Part shown: positions 31,730 to 42,357 of the stretch, in pieces
How positions within the stretch are numbered: position 1 is the first letter of the stretch
How the letters are laid out: the number at the start of each line of letters is the position of its first letter
Source of the DNA: Calliphora vicina
Lineage: Eukaryota; Arthropoda; Insecta; Diptera; Calliphoridae
DNA length: 64,000 nucleotides
NCBI RefSeq assembly: GCF_958450345.1
Contig: NW_027052658.1
Coordinates: forward strand, 310,001-374,000
Direction: 5' to 3'
Translations under genes and position numbers: made by a program
Notes under the pieces: generated by a model
Databases searched by the model: none
Told to the model about the DNA's origin: nothing
Seen by the model: only the letters and a program-made list of their open reading frames with translations

Positions 31730-32655
31730 GTAAGAGAGTAAGAGAGTAAGAGAGTAAGAGAGTAAGAAAGTAAGAGAGTAAGAGAGTAAGAGAGTAAGAG
31801 AGTAAGAGAGTAAGAGAGTAAGAGAGTAAGACAGTAAGACAGTAAGACAGTAAGACAGTAAGACAGTAAGACAGTAAGACAGTAAGACAGTAAGTCAGTA
31901 AGACAGTAAGACAGTAAGAGAGTAACCCCCATTTTAAGACAGTAAGAGAGTAAGAGAGTAAGAGAGCAAGAGAGCAAGAGAGCAAGAGAGCAAGAGAGCA
32001 AGAGAGCAAGAGAGTAAGACAGTAAGACAGTAAGACAGTAAGACAGTAAGACAGTAAGACAGTAAGACAGTAAGACAGTAAGACAGTAAGACAGTAAGAC
32101 AGTAAGACAGTAAGACAGTAAGACAGTAAGACAGTAAGACAGTAAGACAGTAAGACAGTAAGACAGTAAGACAGTAAGACAGTAAGACAGTAAGACAGTA
32201 AGACAGTAAGAGAGTAAGAGAGCAAGAGAGCAAGAGGGCAAGAGAGTAACCACCATTATAAGACAGTAAGAGAGTAAGAGAGCAAGAGAGTAAGAGAGTA
32301 ACCCACAGACAGTAAGAGAGTAAGAGAGTAAGAGAGCAATAGAGCAAGAGAGCAAGAGAGTAAGACAGTAAGACAGTAAGAGAGTAAGAGAGTAAGAGAG
32401 TAAGAGAGTAAGAGAGTAAGAGAGTAAGAGAGTAAGAGAGTAAGAGAGTAAGAGAGTAAGAGAGTAAGAGGGTAAGAGAGTAAGAGAGTAAGAGAGTAAG
32501 AGAGCAAGAGAGCAAGAGAGTAAGAGAGTAAGAGAGTAAGAGAGTAAGAGAGCAAGAGAGCAAGAGAGCAAGAGAGCAAGAGAGTAAGAGAGTAAGAGAG
32601 TAAGAGAGTAAGAGAGTAAGAGAGTAAGAGAGTAAGAGAGTAAGAGAGTAAGAGA

Positions 32656-32799
32656 GCAAGAGAGCAAGAGAGCAAGAGAGCAAGAGAGCAAGAGAGCAAG
32701 AGAGCAAGAGAGCAAGAGAGCAAGAGAGCAAGAGAGCAAGAGAGCAAGAGAGCAAGAGAGCAAGAGAGCAAGAGAGCAAGAGAGCAAGAGAGCAAGAGA
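32656..32799 (+). repeat. GCAAGAGA run, 18 units
   Basis: Eighteen consecutive GCAAGAGA octamers directly before the A spacer at 32,800. The corresponding position of copy 2, before 35,606, has only six or so. The run therefore expanded or contracted after the 2.9-kb duplication. Confidence 0.9.
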
Positions 32800-33751
32800 G
32801 TAACCCCCATTTTAAGACAGTAAGAGAGCAAGAGAGTAAGACAGTAAGAGAGTAAGAGAGCAAGAGAGCAAGAGAGCAAGAGAGTAAGAGAGTAAGAGAG
32901 TAAGAGAGTAAGAGAGTAAGAGAGTAAGACAGTAAGACAGTAAGACAGTAAGAGAGTAAGAGAGTAAGAGAGTAAGAGAGTATGAGAGTAAGAGAGTAAG
33001 AGAGTAACCCCCATTTTAAGACAGTAAGAGAGTAAGAGAGCAAGAGAGCAAGAGAGCAAGAGATCAAGAGAGCAAGAGAGTAAGACAGTAAGACAGTAAG
33101 ACAGTAAGACAGTAAGACAGTAAGACAGTAAGAGAGTAAGAGATTAAGAGAGTAAGAGAGTAACCCCCATTTTAAGACAGTAAGAGAGCAAGAGAGTAAG
33201 AGAGTAAGACAGTAAGAGAGTAAGAGAGTAACAGAGTAAGAGAGTAAGAGAGTAAGAGAGTAAGAGAGTAAGAGAGTAAGAGAGTAAGAGAGTAAGAGAG
33301 TAAGAGAGTAAGAGAGTAAGAGAGTAAGAGAGTAAGAGAGTAAGAGAGTAAGAGAGTAAGAGAGTAAGAGAGTAAGAGAGTAAGAGAGTAAGAGAGTAAG
33401 AGAGTAAGAAATTAAGAGAGTAAGAGAGTAAGAGAGTAACCCCCAGTTTAAGACAGTAAGAGAGCAAGAGAGTAAGAGAGTAAGAGAGTAAGAGAGTAAG
33501 AGAGTAAGAGAGTAAGAGAGTAAGAGAGCAAGAGAGCAAGAGAGCAAGAGAGCAAGAGAGTAAGAGAGTAAGAGAGTAAGAGAGTAAGAGAGTAAGAGAG
33601 TAAGAGAGTAAGAGAGTAAGAGAGTAAGAGAGTAAGAGAGTAAGAGAGTAAGAGAGTAAGAGAGTAAGAGAGTAAGAGAGTAAGAGAGTAAGAGAGTAAG
33701 AGAGTAAGAGAGTAAGAGAGTAAGAGAGTAAGAGAGTAAGAGAGTAAGAGA

Positions 33752-33771
33752 GTAACCCCAATTTTAAGACA
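33752..33771 (+). repeat. F-allele spacer (CCCCAA)
   Basis: The spacer reads GTAACCCCAATTTTAAGACA. The only other F allele is at 38,090-38,109, at the equivalent place in copy 2, so it is a private marker of this higher-order repeat. Confidence 0.92.
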
Positions 33772-35255
33772 GTAAGACAGTAAGAGAGTAAGAGAGTAAG
33801 AGAGCAAGAGAGCAAGAGAGCAAGAGAGTAAGAGAGTAAGAGAGTAAGACAGTAAGACAGTAAGAGAGTAAGAGAGTAAGAGAGTAAGAGGGTAAGAGAG
33901 TAAGAGAGTAAGAGAGTAAGAGAGTAAGAGAGTAAGAGAGTAAGAGAGTAAGAGAGCAAGAGAGCAAGAGAGCAAGAGAGTAAGAGAGTAAGAGAGTAAG
34001 AGAGTAAGAGAGTAAGAGAGTAAGAGAGTAAGAGAGTAAGAGAGTAAGAGAGTAAGAGAGTAAGAGAGTAAGAGAGTAAGAGAGTAAGAGAGTAAGAGAG
34101 TAAGAGAGTAAGAGAGTAAGAGAGTAAGAGAGTAAGAGAGTAAGAGAGTAAGAGAGTAAGAGAGTAAGAGAGTAAGAGAGTAAGAGAGTAAGAGAGTAAG
34201 AGAGTAAGAGAGTAAGAGAGTAAGAGAGTAAGAGAGTAAGAGAGTAAGAGAGTAAGAGAGTAAGAGAGTAAGAGAGTAAGAGAGTAAGAGAGTAAGAGAG
34301 TAAGAGAGTAAGAGAGTAAGAGAGTAAGAGAGTAAGAGAGTAAGAGAGTAAGAGAGTAAGAGAGTAAGAGAGTAAGAGAGTAAGAGAGTAAGAGAGTAAG
34401 AGAGTAAGAGAGTAAGAGAGTAAGAGAGTAAGAGAGTAAGAGAGTAAGAGAGTAACCCCCATTTTAAGACAGTAAGAGAGCAAGAGGGCAAGAGAGTAAC
34501 CACCATTTTAAGACAGTAAGAGAGTAAGAGAGCAAGAGAGTAAGAGAGTAACCCACATTTTAAGACAGTAAGAGAGTAAGAGAGCAAGAGAGTAAGAGAG
34601 TAACCCCCATTTTAAGAGAGTAACCCCCATTTTAAGAGAGTAAGAGAGTAAGAGAGTAAGAGAGTAAGAGAGTAAGAAAGTAAGAGAGTAAGAGAGTAAG
34701 AGAGTAAGAGAGTAAGAGAGTAAGACAGTAAGACAGTAAGACAGTAAGACAGTAAGACAGTAAGACAGTAAGACAGTAAGACAGTAAGTCAGTAAGACAG
34801 TAAGAGAGTAACCCCCATTTTAAGACAGTAAGAGAGTAAGAGAGCAAGAGAGCAAGAGAGCAAGAGAGCAAGAGAGCAAGAGAGCAAGAGAGCAAGAGAG
34901 TAAGACAGTAAGACAGTAAGACAGTAAGACAGTAAGACAGTAAGACAGTAAGACAGTAAGACAGTAAGACAGTAAGACAGTAAGACAGTAAGACAGTAAG
35001 ACAGTAAGACAGTAAGACAGTAAGACAGTAAGACAGTAAGACAGTAAGACAGTAAGACAGTAAGACAGTAAGACAGTAAGACAGTAAGACAGTAAGACAG
35101 TAAGACAGTAAGACAGTAAGACAGTAAGACAGTAAGACAGTAAGACAGTAAGACAGTAAGACAGTAAGACAGTAAGACAGTAAGAGAGTAAGAGAGCAAG
35201 AGAGCAAGAGGGCAAGAGAGTAACCACCATTTTAAGACAGTAAGAGAGTAAGAGA

Positions 35256-35269
35256 GTAACCCACAGACA
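35256..35269 (+). repeat. Truncated C spacer (14 bp)
   Basis: GTAACCCACAGACA, the counterpart of 32,298-32,311 in copy 1 and of 29,108. It is followed by three GTAAGAGA and GCAATAGA as in the other copies. Confidence 0.9.
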
Positions 35270-35605
35270 GTAAGAGAGTAAGAGAGTAAGAGAGCAATAG
35301 AGCAAGAGAGCAAGAGAGTAAGACAGTAAGACAGTAAGAGAGTAAGAGAGTAAGAGAGTAAGAGAGTAAGAGGGTAAGAGAGTAAGAGAGTAAGAGAGTA
35401 AGAGAGCAAGAGAGCAAGAGAGTAAGAGAGTAAGAGAGTAAGAGAGTAAGAGAGTAAGAGAGCAAGAGAGCAAGAGAGCAAGAGAGCAAGAGAGTAAGAG
35501 AGTAAGAGAGTAAGAGAGTAAGAGAGTAAGAGAGTAAGAGAGTAAGAGAGTAAGAGAGCAAGAGAGCAAGAGAGCAAGAGAGCAAGAGAGCAAGAGAGCA
35601 AGAGA

Positions 35606-37637
35606 GTAACCCCCATTTTAAGACAGCAAGAGAGTAAGACAGTAAGAGAGTAAGAGAGCAAGAGAGCAAGAGAGCAAGAGAGTAAGAGCGTAAGAGAGTA
35701 AGAGAGTAAGAGAGTAAGAGAGTAAGACAGTAAGACAGTAAGACAGTAAGACAGTAAGAGAGTAAGAGAGTAAGAGAGTAAGAGAGTAAGAGAGTAAGAG
35801 AGTATGAGAGTAAGAGAGTAAGAGAGTAAGAGAGTAACCCCCATTTTAAGACAGTAAGAGAGTAAGAGAGCAAGAGAGCAAGAGAGCAAGAGAGCAAGAG
35901 AGTAAGACAGTAAGACAGTAAGACAGTAAGACAGTAAGACAGTAAGACAGTAAGACAGTAAGACAGTAAGACAGTAAGAGAGTAAGAGAGTAAGAGAGTA
36001 AGGGATTAAGAGAGTAAGAGAGTAACCCCCATTTTAAGACAGTAAGAGAGCAAGAGAGTAAGAGAGTAAGACAGTAAGAGAGTAAGAGAGTAACAGAGTA
36101 ACAGAGTAAGAGAGTAAGAGAGTAAGAGAGTAAGAGAGTAAGAGAGTAAGAGAGTAAGAGAGTAAGAGAGTAAGAGAGTAAGAGAGTAAGAGAGTAAGAG
36201 AGTAAGAGAGTAAGAGAGTAAGAGAGTAAGAGAGTAAGAGAGTAAGAGAGTAAGAGAGTAAGAGAGTAAGAGAGTAAGAGAGTAAGAGAGTAAGAGAGTA
36301 AGAGAGTAAGAGAGTAAGAGAGTAAGAGAGTAAGAGAGTAAGAGAGTAAGAGAGTAAGAGAGTAAGAGAGTAAGAGAGTAAGAGAGTAAGAGAGTAAGAG
36401 AGTAAGAGAGTAAGAGAGTAAGAGAGTAAGAGAGCAATAGAGCAAGAGAGCAAGAGAGTAAGACAGTAAGACAGTAAGAGAGTAAGAGAGTAAGAGAGTA
36501 AGAGAGTAAGAGAGTAAGAGAGTAAGAGAGCAATAGAGCAAGAGAGCAAGAGAGTAAGACAGTAAGACAGTAAGAGAGTAAGAGAGTAAGAGAGTAAGAG
36601 AGTAAGAGAGTAAGAGGGTAAGAGAGTAAGAGAGTAAGAGAGTAAGAGAGCAAGAGAGCAAGAGAGTAAGAGAGTAAGAGAGTAAGAGAGTAAGAGAGTA
36701 AGAGAGCAAGAGAGCAAGAGAGCAAGAGAGCAAGAGAGTAAGAGAGTAAGAGAGTAAGAGAGTAAGAGAGTAAGAGAGTAAGAGAGTAAGAGAGTAAGAG
36801 AGCAAGAGAGCAAGAGAGCAAGAGAGCAAGAGAGCAAGAGAGCAAGAGAGTAACCCCCATTTTAAGACAGCAAGAGAGTAAGACAGTAAGAGAGTAAGAG
36901 AGCAAGAGAGCAAGAGAGCAAGAGAGTAAGAGAGTAAGAGAGTAAGAGAGTAAGAGAGTAAGAGAGTAAGAGAGTAAGACAGTAAGACAGTAAGACAGTA
37001 AGACAGTAAGACAGTAAGACAGTAAGAGAGTAAGAGAGTAAGAGAGTAAGAGAGTAAGAGAGTATGAGAGTAAGAGAGTAACCCCCATTTTAAGACAGTA
37101 AGAGAGTAAGAGAGCAAGAGAGCAAGAGAGCAAGAGAGCAAGAGAGCAAGAGAGCAAGAGAGCAAGAGAGTAAGACAGTAAGACAGTAAGACAGTAAGAC
37201 AGTAAGACAGTAAGACAGTAAGACAGTAAGAGAGTAAGAGAGTAAGAGAGTAAGAGAGTAAGAGATTAAGAGAGTAAGAGAGTAACCCCCATTTTAAGAC
37301 AGTAAGAGAGCAAGAGAGTAAGAGAGTAAGACAGTAAGAGAGTAAGAGAGTAACAGAGTAACAGAGTAAGAGAGTAAGAGAGTAAGAGAGTAAGAGAGTA
37401 AGAGAGTAAGAGAGTAAGAGAGTAAGAGAGTAAGAGAGTAAGAGAGTAAGAGAGTAAGAGAGTAAGAGAGTAAGAGAGTAAGAGAGTAAGAGAGTAAGAG
37501 AGTAAGAGAGTAAGAGAGTAAGAGAGTAAGAGAGTAAGAGAGTAAGAGAGTAAGAGAGTAAGAGAGTAAGAGAGTAAGAGAGTAAGAGAGTAAGAGAGTA
37601 AGAAATTAAGAGAGTAAGAGAGTAAGAGAGTAAGAGA
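35606..37637 (+). repeat. Internal 1.24-kb tandem duplication
   Basis: Three A spacers at 35,606, 35,834 and 36,022 repeat at 36,850, 37,078 and 37,282 (offsets 1,244, 1,244 and 1,260). Both triplets share the unit after the first spacer (GCAAGAGA directly following), a GTATGAGA before the second, and a TTAAGAGA before the third. A smaller 96-bp duplication with GCAATAGA lies at 36,434 and 36,530. Confidence 0.88.
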
Positions 37638-38089
37638 GTAACCCCCATTTTAAGACAGTAAGAGAGCAAGAGAGTAAGAGAGTAAGAGAGTAAGAGAGTA
37701 AGAGAGCAAGAGAGCAAGAGAGCAAGAGAGTAAGAGAGTAAGAGAGTAAGAGAGTAAGAGAGTAAGAGAGTAAGAGAGTAAGAGAGTAAGAGAGTAAGAG
37801 AGTAAGAGAGTAAGAGAGTAAGAGAGTAAGAGAGTAAGAGAGTAAGAGAGTAAGAGAGTAAGAGAGTAAGAGAGTAAGAGAGTAAGAGAGTAAGAGAGTA
37901 AGAGAGTAAGAGAGTAAGAGAGTAAGAGAGTAAGAGAGTAAGAGAGTAAGAGAGTAAGAGAGTAAGAGAGTAAGAGAGTAAGAGAGTAAGAGAGTAAGAG
38001 AGTAAGAGAGTAAGAGAGTAAGAGAGTAAGAGAGTAAGAGAGTAAGAGAGTAAGAGAGTAAGAGAGTAAGAGAGTAAGAGAGTAAGAGA

Positions 38090-38109
38090 GTAACCCCAAT
38101 TTTAAGACA
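38090..38109 (+). repeat. F-allele spacer (CCCCAA), second copy
   Basis: Identical to 33,752-33,771, with the same upstream long GTAAGAGA run and the same downstream unit order. Confidence 0.92.
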
Positions 38110-39181
38110 GTAAGACAGTAAGAGAGTAAGAGAGTAAGAGAGCAAGAGAGCAAGAGAGCAAGAGAGTAAGAGAGTAAGAGAGTAAGACAGTAAGACAGTA
38201 AGAGAGTAAGAGAGTAAGAGAGTAAGAGGGTAAGAGAGTAAGAGAGTAAGAGAGTAAGAGAGTAAGAGAGTAAGAGAGTAAGAGAGTAAGAGAGTAAGAG
38301 AGTAAGAGAGTAAGAGAGTAAGAGAGTAAGAGAGTAAGAGAGTAAGAGAGTAAGAGAGTAAGAGAGTAAGAGAGTAAGAGAGTAAGAGAGTAAGAGAGTA
38401 AGAGAGTAAGAGAGTAAGAGAGTAAGAGAGTAAGAGAGTAAGAGAGTAAGAGAGTAAGAGAGTAAGAGAGTAAGAGAGTAAGAGAGTAAGAGAGTAAGAG
38501 AGCAAGAGAGCAAGAGAGTAAGAGAGTAAGAGAGTAAGAGAGTAAGAGAGTAAGAGAGTAAGAGAGTAAGAGAGTAAGAGAGTAAGAGAGTAAGAGAGTA
38601 AGAGAGTAAGAGAGTAAGAGAGTAAGAGAGTAAGAGAGTAAGAGAGTAAGAGAGTAAGAGAGTAAGAGAGTAAGAGAGTAAGAGAGTAAGAGAGTAAGAG
38701 AGTAAGAGAGTAAGAGAGTAAGAGAGTAAGAGAGTAAGAGAGTAAGAGAGTAAGAGAGTAAGAGAGTAAGAGAGTAAGAGAGTAAGAGAGTAAGAGAGTA
38801 AGAGAGTAAGAGAGTAAGAGAGTAAGAGAGTAAGAGAGTAAGAGAGTAAGAGAGTAAGAGAGTAAGAGAGTAAGAGAGTAAGAGAGTAAGAGAGTAAGAG
38901 AGTAAGAGAGTAAGAGAGTAAGAGAGTAAGAGAGTAAGAGAGTAAGAGAGTAAGAGAGTAAGAGAGTAAGAGAGTAAGAGAGTAAGAGAGTAAGAGAGTA
39001 AGAGAGTAAGAGAGTAAGAGAGCAAGAGAGTAAGAGAGTAAGACAGTAAGAGAGTAAGAGAGTAAGAGAGTAAGAGAGTAAGAGAGTAAGAGAATAAGAG
39101 AATAAGAGAGTAAGACAGTAAGACAGTAAGACAGTAAGACAGTAAGAGAGTAAGAGAGCAAGAGAGCAAGAGAGCAAGAGA

Positions 39182-39207
39182 GTAACCACCATTTTAAGAT
39201 TTTAAGA
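39182..39207 (+). repeat. Extended B spacer (26 bp)
   Basis: After GTAACCACCATTTTAAG the string ATTTTAAG is repeated before the final A, giving 26 bp instead of 20. The only other example is 40,312-40,337. Confidence 0.9.
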
Positions 39208-39539
39208 GTAAGAGAGCAAGAGAGTATGAGAGCAAGAGAGTTAGACAGTAAGACAGTAAGAGAGTAAGAGAGTAAGAGAGCAAGACAGCAAGAGAGTAAG
39301 AGAGTAACCACCATTTTAAGACAGTAGGAGAGTAAGAGAGCAAGAGAGTAAGAGAGTAACCCACATTTTAAGACAGTAAGAGAGTATGAGAGCAAGAGAG
39401 CAAGAGAGCAAGAGAGTAAGAGAGTAACCCCCATTTTAAGACAGTAAGACAGTAAGAGAGTAAGAGAGTAAGAGAGTAAGAGAGTAAGAGAGTAAGATGG
39501 TAAGAGAGTACGAGAGTACGAGAGTAAGACAGTAAGACA

Positions 39540-39551
39540 GTAACACAGACA
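39540..39551 (+). repeat. 12-bp irregular unit GTAACACAGACA
   Basis: It lies between GTAAGACA units. It resembles a truncated C spacer with a further 2-bp loss. It is the only unit of this length and accounts for the 4-base register change between the spacers at 39,424 and 40,312. Confidence 0.8.
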
Positions 39552-40311
39552 GTAAGACAGTAAGAGAGTAAGAGAGCAAGAGAGCAAGAGAGCAAGAGAG
39601 CAAGAGAGCAAGAGAGCAAGAGAGCAAGAGAGCAAGAGAGCAAGAGAGCAAGAGAGTAAGAGAGTAAGAGAGTAAGAGAGCAAGAGAATAAGAGAGTAAG
39701 AGAGTAAGAGAGTAAGAGAGTAAGAGAGTAAGAGAGTAAGAGAGTAAGACAGTATGAGAGTAAGAAAGTAAGAGGGTAAGAGAGTAAGAGAGTAAGAGAG
39801 CAAGAGAGCAAGAGAGTAAGAGAGTAAGAGGGTAAGAGAGTAAGAGAGTAAGAGAGTAAGAGAGTAAGAGGGTAAGAGAGTAAGAGAGTAAGAGAGTAAG
39901 AGAGTAAGAGAGTAAGAGAGTAAGAGAGTAAGAGAGTAAGAGAGTAAGAGAGTAAGAGAGTAAGAGAGTAAGAGAGTAAGAGAGTAAGACAGTATGAGAG
40001 TAAGAAAGTAAGAGGGTAAGAGAGTAAGAGAGTAAGAGAGTAAGAGAGTAAGAGAGTATGAGAGTATGAGAGTAAGAGAGTAAGAGAGTAAGACAGTAAG
40101 ACAGTAAGACAGTAAGACAGTAAGACAGTAAGACAGTAAGACAGTAAGACAGTAAGACAGTAAGACAGTAAGACAGTAAGACAGTAAGACAGTAAGACAG
40201 TAAGACAGTAAGACAGTAAGACAGTAAGACAGTAAGACAGTAAGACAGTAAGACAGTAAGACAGTAAGACAGTAAGAGAGTAAGAAAGCAAGAGAGCAAG
40301 AGAGCAAGAGA

Positions 40312-40337
40312 GTAACCACCATTTTAAGATTTTAAGA
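40312..40337 (+). repeat. Extended B spacer (26 bp), second copy
   Basis: The same ATTTTAAG duplication as at 39,182, in the second copy of the 1.13-kb duplication. Confidence 0.9.
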
Positions 40338-41205
40338 GTAAGAGAGCAAGAGAGTAAGACAGTAAGACAGTAAGACAGTAAGACAGTAAGACAGTAAGAC
40401 AGTAAGACAGTAAGACAGTAAGACAGTAAGAGAGTAAGAGAGTAACCACCATTTTAAGACAGTAAGAGAGTAAGAGAGCAAGAGAGTAACCCACATTTTA
40501 AGACAGTAAGAGAGTATGAGAGCAAGAGAGTAAGAGAGTAACCCCCATTTTAAGACAGTAAGACAGTAAGACAGTAAGAGAGTAAGAGAGCAAGAGAGCA
40601 AGAGAGCAAGAGAGCAAGAGAGCAAGAGAGCAAGAGAGTAAAACAGTAAGACAGTAAGACAGTAAGAGAGTAAGACAGTAAGACAGTAAGACAGTAAGAC
40701 AGTAAGACAGTAAGAGAGTAAGAGAGCAAGAGAGCAAGAGAGTAACCACCATTTTAAGAGAGCAAGAGAGTAAGAAAGTAAGAGAGTAAGAGAGTAAGAG
40801 AGCAAGAGAGTAAGAGAGTAAGAGAGTAAGAGAGTAAGAGAGTAAGAGAGTAAGAGAGTAAGAGAGTAAGAGAGTAAGAGAGTAAGAGAGTAAGAGAGTA
40901 AGAGAGTAAGAGAGTAAGAGAGTAAGAGAGTAAGAGAGTAAGAGAGTAAGAGAGTAAGAGAGTAAGAGAGTAAGAGAGTAAGAGAGTAACCCCCATTTTA
41001 AGACAGTAAGACAGTAAGACAGTAAGAGAGTAAGAGAGCAAGAGAGCAATAGAGCAAGAGAGCAAGAGAGCAAGAGAGCAAGAGAGCAAGAGAGCAAGAG
41101 AGTAAGACATTAAGACAGTAAGACAGTAAGACAGTAAGACAGTAAGACAGTAAGACAGTAAGACAGTAAGACAGTAAGACAGTAAGAGAGTAAGAGAGTA
41201 AGAGA

Positions 41206-41277
41206 GCAAGAGAGCAAGAGAGCAAGAGAGCAAGAGAGCAAGAGAGCAAGAGAGCAAGAGAGCAAGAGAGCAAGAGA
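41206..41277 (+). repeat. GCAAGAGA run, 9 units
   Basis: Nine GCAAGAGA octamers between two GTAAGACA blocks. The counterpart in X' at 58,993-59,080 has 11 units. Confidence 0.88.
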
Positions 41278-42309
41278 GTAAGAGAGCAAGAGAGTAAGAC
41301 AGTAAGACAGTAAGACAGTAAGACAGTAAGACAGTAAGACAGTAAGACAGTAAGACAGTAAGACAGTAAGACAGTAAGACAGTAAGACAGTAAGACAGTA
41401 AGACAGTAAGACAGTAAGACAGTAAGACAGTAAGAGAGTAAGAGAGCAAGAGAGCAAGAGAGCAAGAGAGCAAGAGAGCAAGAGAGCAAGAGAGCAAGAG
41501 AGTAAGAGAGTAAGAGAGTAAGAGAGTAAGAGAGTAAGAGAGTAAGAGAGTAAGAGAGTAAGAGAGTAAGAGAGTAAGAGAGTAAGAGAGTAAGAGAGTA
41601 AGAGAGTAAGAGAGTAAGAGAGTAAGAGAGTAAGAGAGTAAGAGAGTAAGAGAGTAAGAGAGTAAGAGAGTAAGAGAGTAAGAGAGTAAGAGAGTAAGAG
41701 AGTAAGAGAGTAAGAGAGTAAGAGAGTAAGAGAGTAAGAGAGTAAGAGAGTAAGAGAGTAAGAGAGTAAGAGAGTAAGAGAGTAAGAGAGTAAGAGAGTA
41801 AGAGAGTAAGAGAGTAAGAGAGTAAGAGAGTAAGAGAGTAAGAGAGTAAGAGAGTAAGAGAGTAAGACAGTAAGAGAGTAACCCCCATTTTAAGACAGTA
41901 AGAGAGTAAGAGAGCAAGAGGGCAAGAGAGTAACCACCATTTTAAGACAGTAAGAGAGCAAGAGAGTAAGAGAGTAACCCACATTTTAAGACAGTAAGAG
42001 AATAAGAGAGCAAGAGAGTAAGAGAGTAACCCCCATTTTAAGACAGTAAGAGAGTAAGAGAGCAAGAGAGCAAGAGAGTAAGACAGTAAGACAGTAAGAC
42101 AGTAAGAGAGTAAGAGAGTAAGAGAGTAAGAGAGTAAGAGAGTAAGAGAGTAAGAGAGTAAGAGAGTAAGAGAGTAAGAGGGTAAGAGAGTAAGAGAGTA
42201 AGAGAGTAAGAGAGTAAGAGAGCAAGAGAGCAAGAGAGCAAGAGAGTAAGAGAGTAAGAGAGTAAGAGAGTAAGAGAGTAAGAGAGTAAGAGAGTAAGAG
42301 AGTAAGAGA

Positions 42310-42357
42310 GCAAGATAGCAAGATAGCAAGATAGCAAGATAGCAAGATAGCAAGATA
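42310..42357 (+). repeat. GCAAGATA run, 6 units
   Basis: Six GCAAGATA octamers followed by GCAAGAGA, with GTAAGAGA runs on both sides. Counterparts are 60,073-60,104 (4 units) and 121-144 (3 units). Confidence 0.9.

Larger units (their letters stand above)
31542..34451 (+). repeat. Region III, 2.9-kb higher-order repeat, copy 1
   Basis: Spacer order: A 31,542, B 31,586, C 31,638, A 31,690, A 31,710 (adjacent doublet), A 31,922, B 32,246 (TTATAA instead of TTTTAA), truncated C 32,298, A 32,800, A 33,004, A 33,160, A 33,436 (CAGTTT instead of CATTTT) and F 33,752. The first five spacers recur with an offset of exactly 2,910 bp in copy 2. The GTAAGACA block 31,826-31,913 contains one GTAAGTCA, shared with copy 2. 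Confidence 0.9.
34452..39021 (+). repeat. Region III, 2.9-kb higher-order repeat, copy 2 (enlarged)
   Basis: Spacers: A 34,452, B 34,496, C 34,548, A-A 34,600/34,620, A 34,808, B 35,220, truncated C 35,256, A 35,606, 35,834, 36,022, 36,850, 37,078, 37,282, 37,638 and F 38,090. It matches copy 1 but is longer because of an internal duplication. A 35-unit untagged GTAAGACA block is at 34,900-35,179. After F the order (two GTAAGACA, three GCAAGAGA, a GTAAGAGG) is as in copy 1. It ends in 63 identical GTAAGAGA (38,518-39,021). Confidence 0.88.
39022..40741 (+). repeat. Diverged transition zone with a 1.13-kb duplication
   Basis: The density of odd units is highest here: GTATGAGA, GTTAGACA, GTACGAGA (twice), GTAAGATG, GTAAGAAA, GTAGGAGA and GCAAGACA. 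Spacers are extended B 39,182, B 39,304, C 39,356, A 39,424, then extended B 40,312, B 40,442, C 40,486, A 40,538. The two sets are offset by about 1,130 bp. A 240-bp internal repeat places the same GTATGAGA-GTAAGAAA-GTAAGAGG signature near 39,751 and 39,991. An untagged 23-unit GTAAGACA block is at 40,088-40,271. Confidence 0.85.

Noticed and set aside
32246..32265. TATA-like string (CATTATAAG) in a mutated B spacer
   Set aside because: It is a single T-to-A change in one spacer of about 177, with no conserved context or downstream gene.
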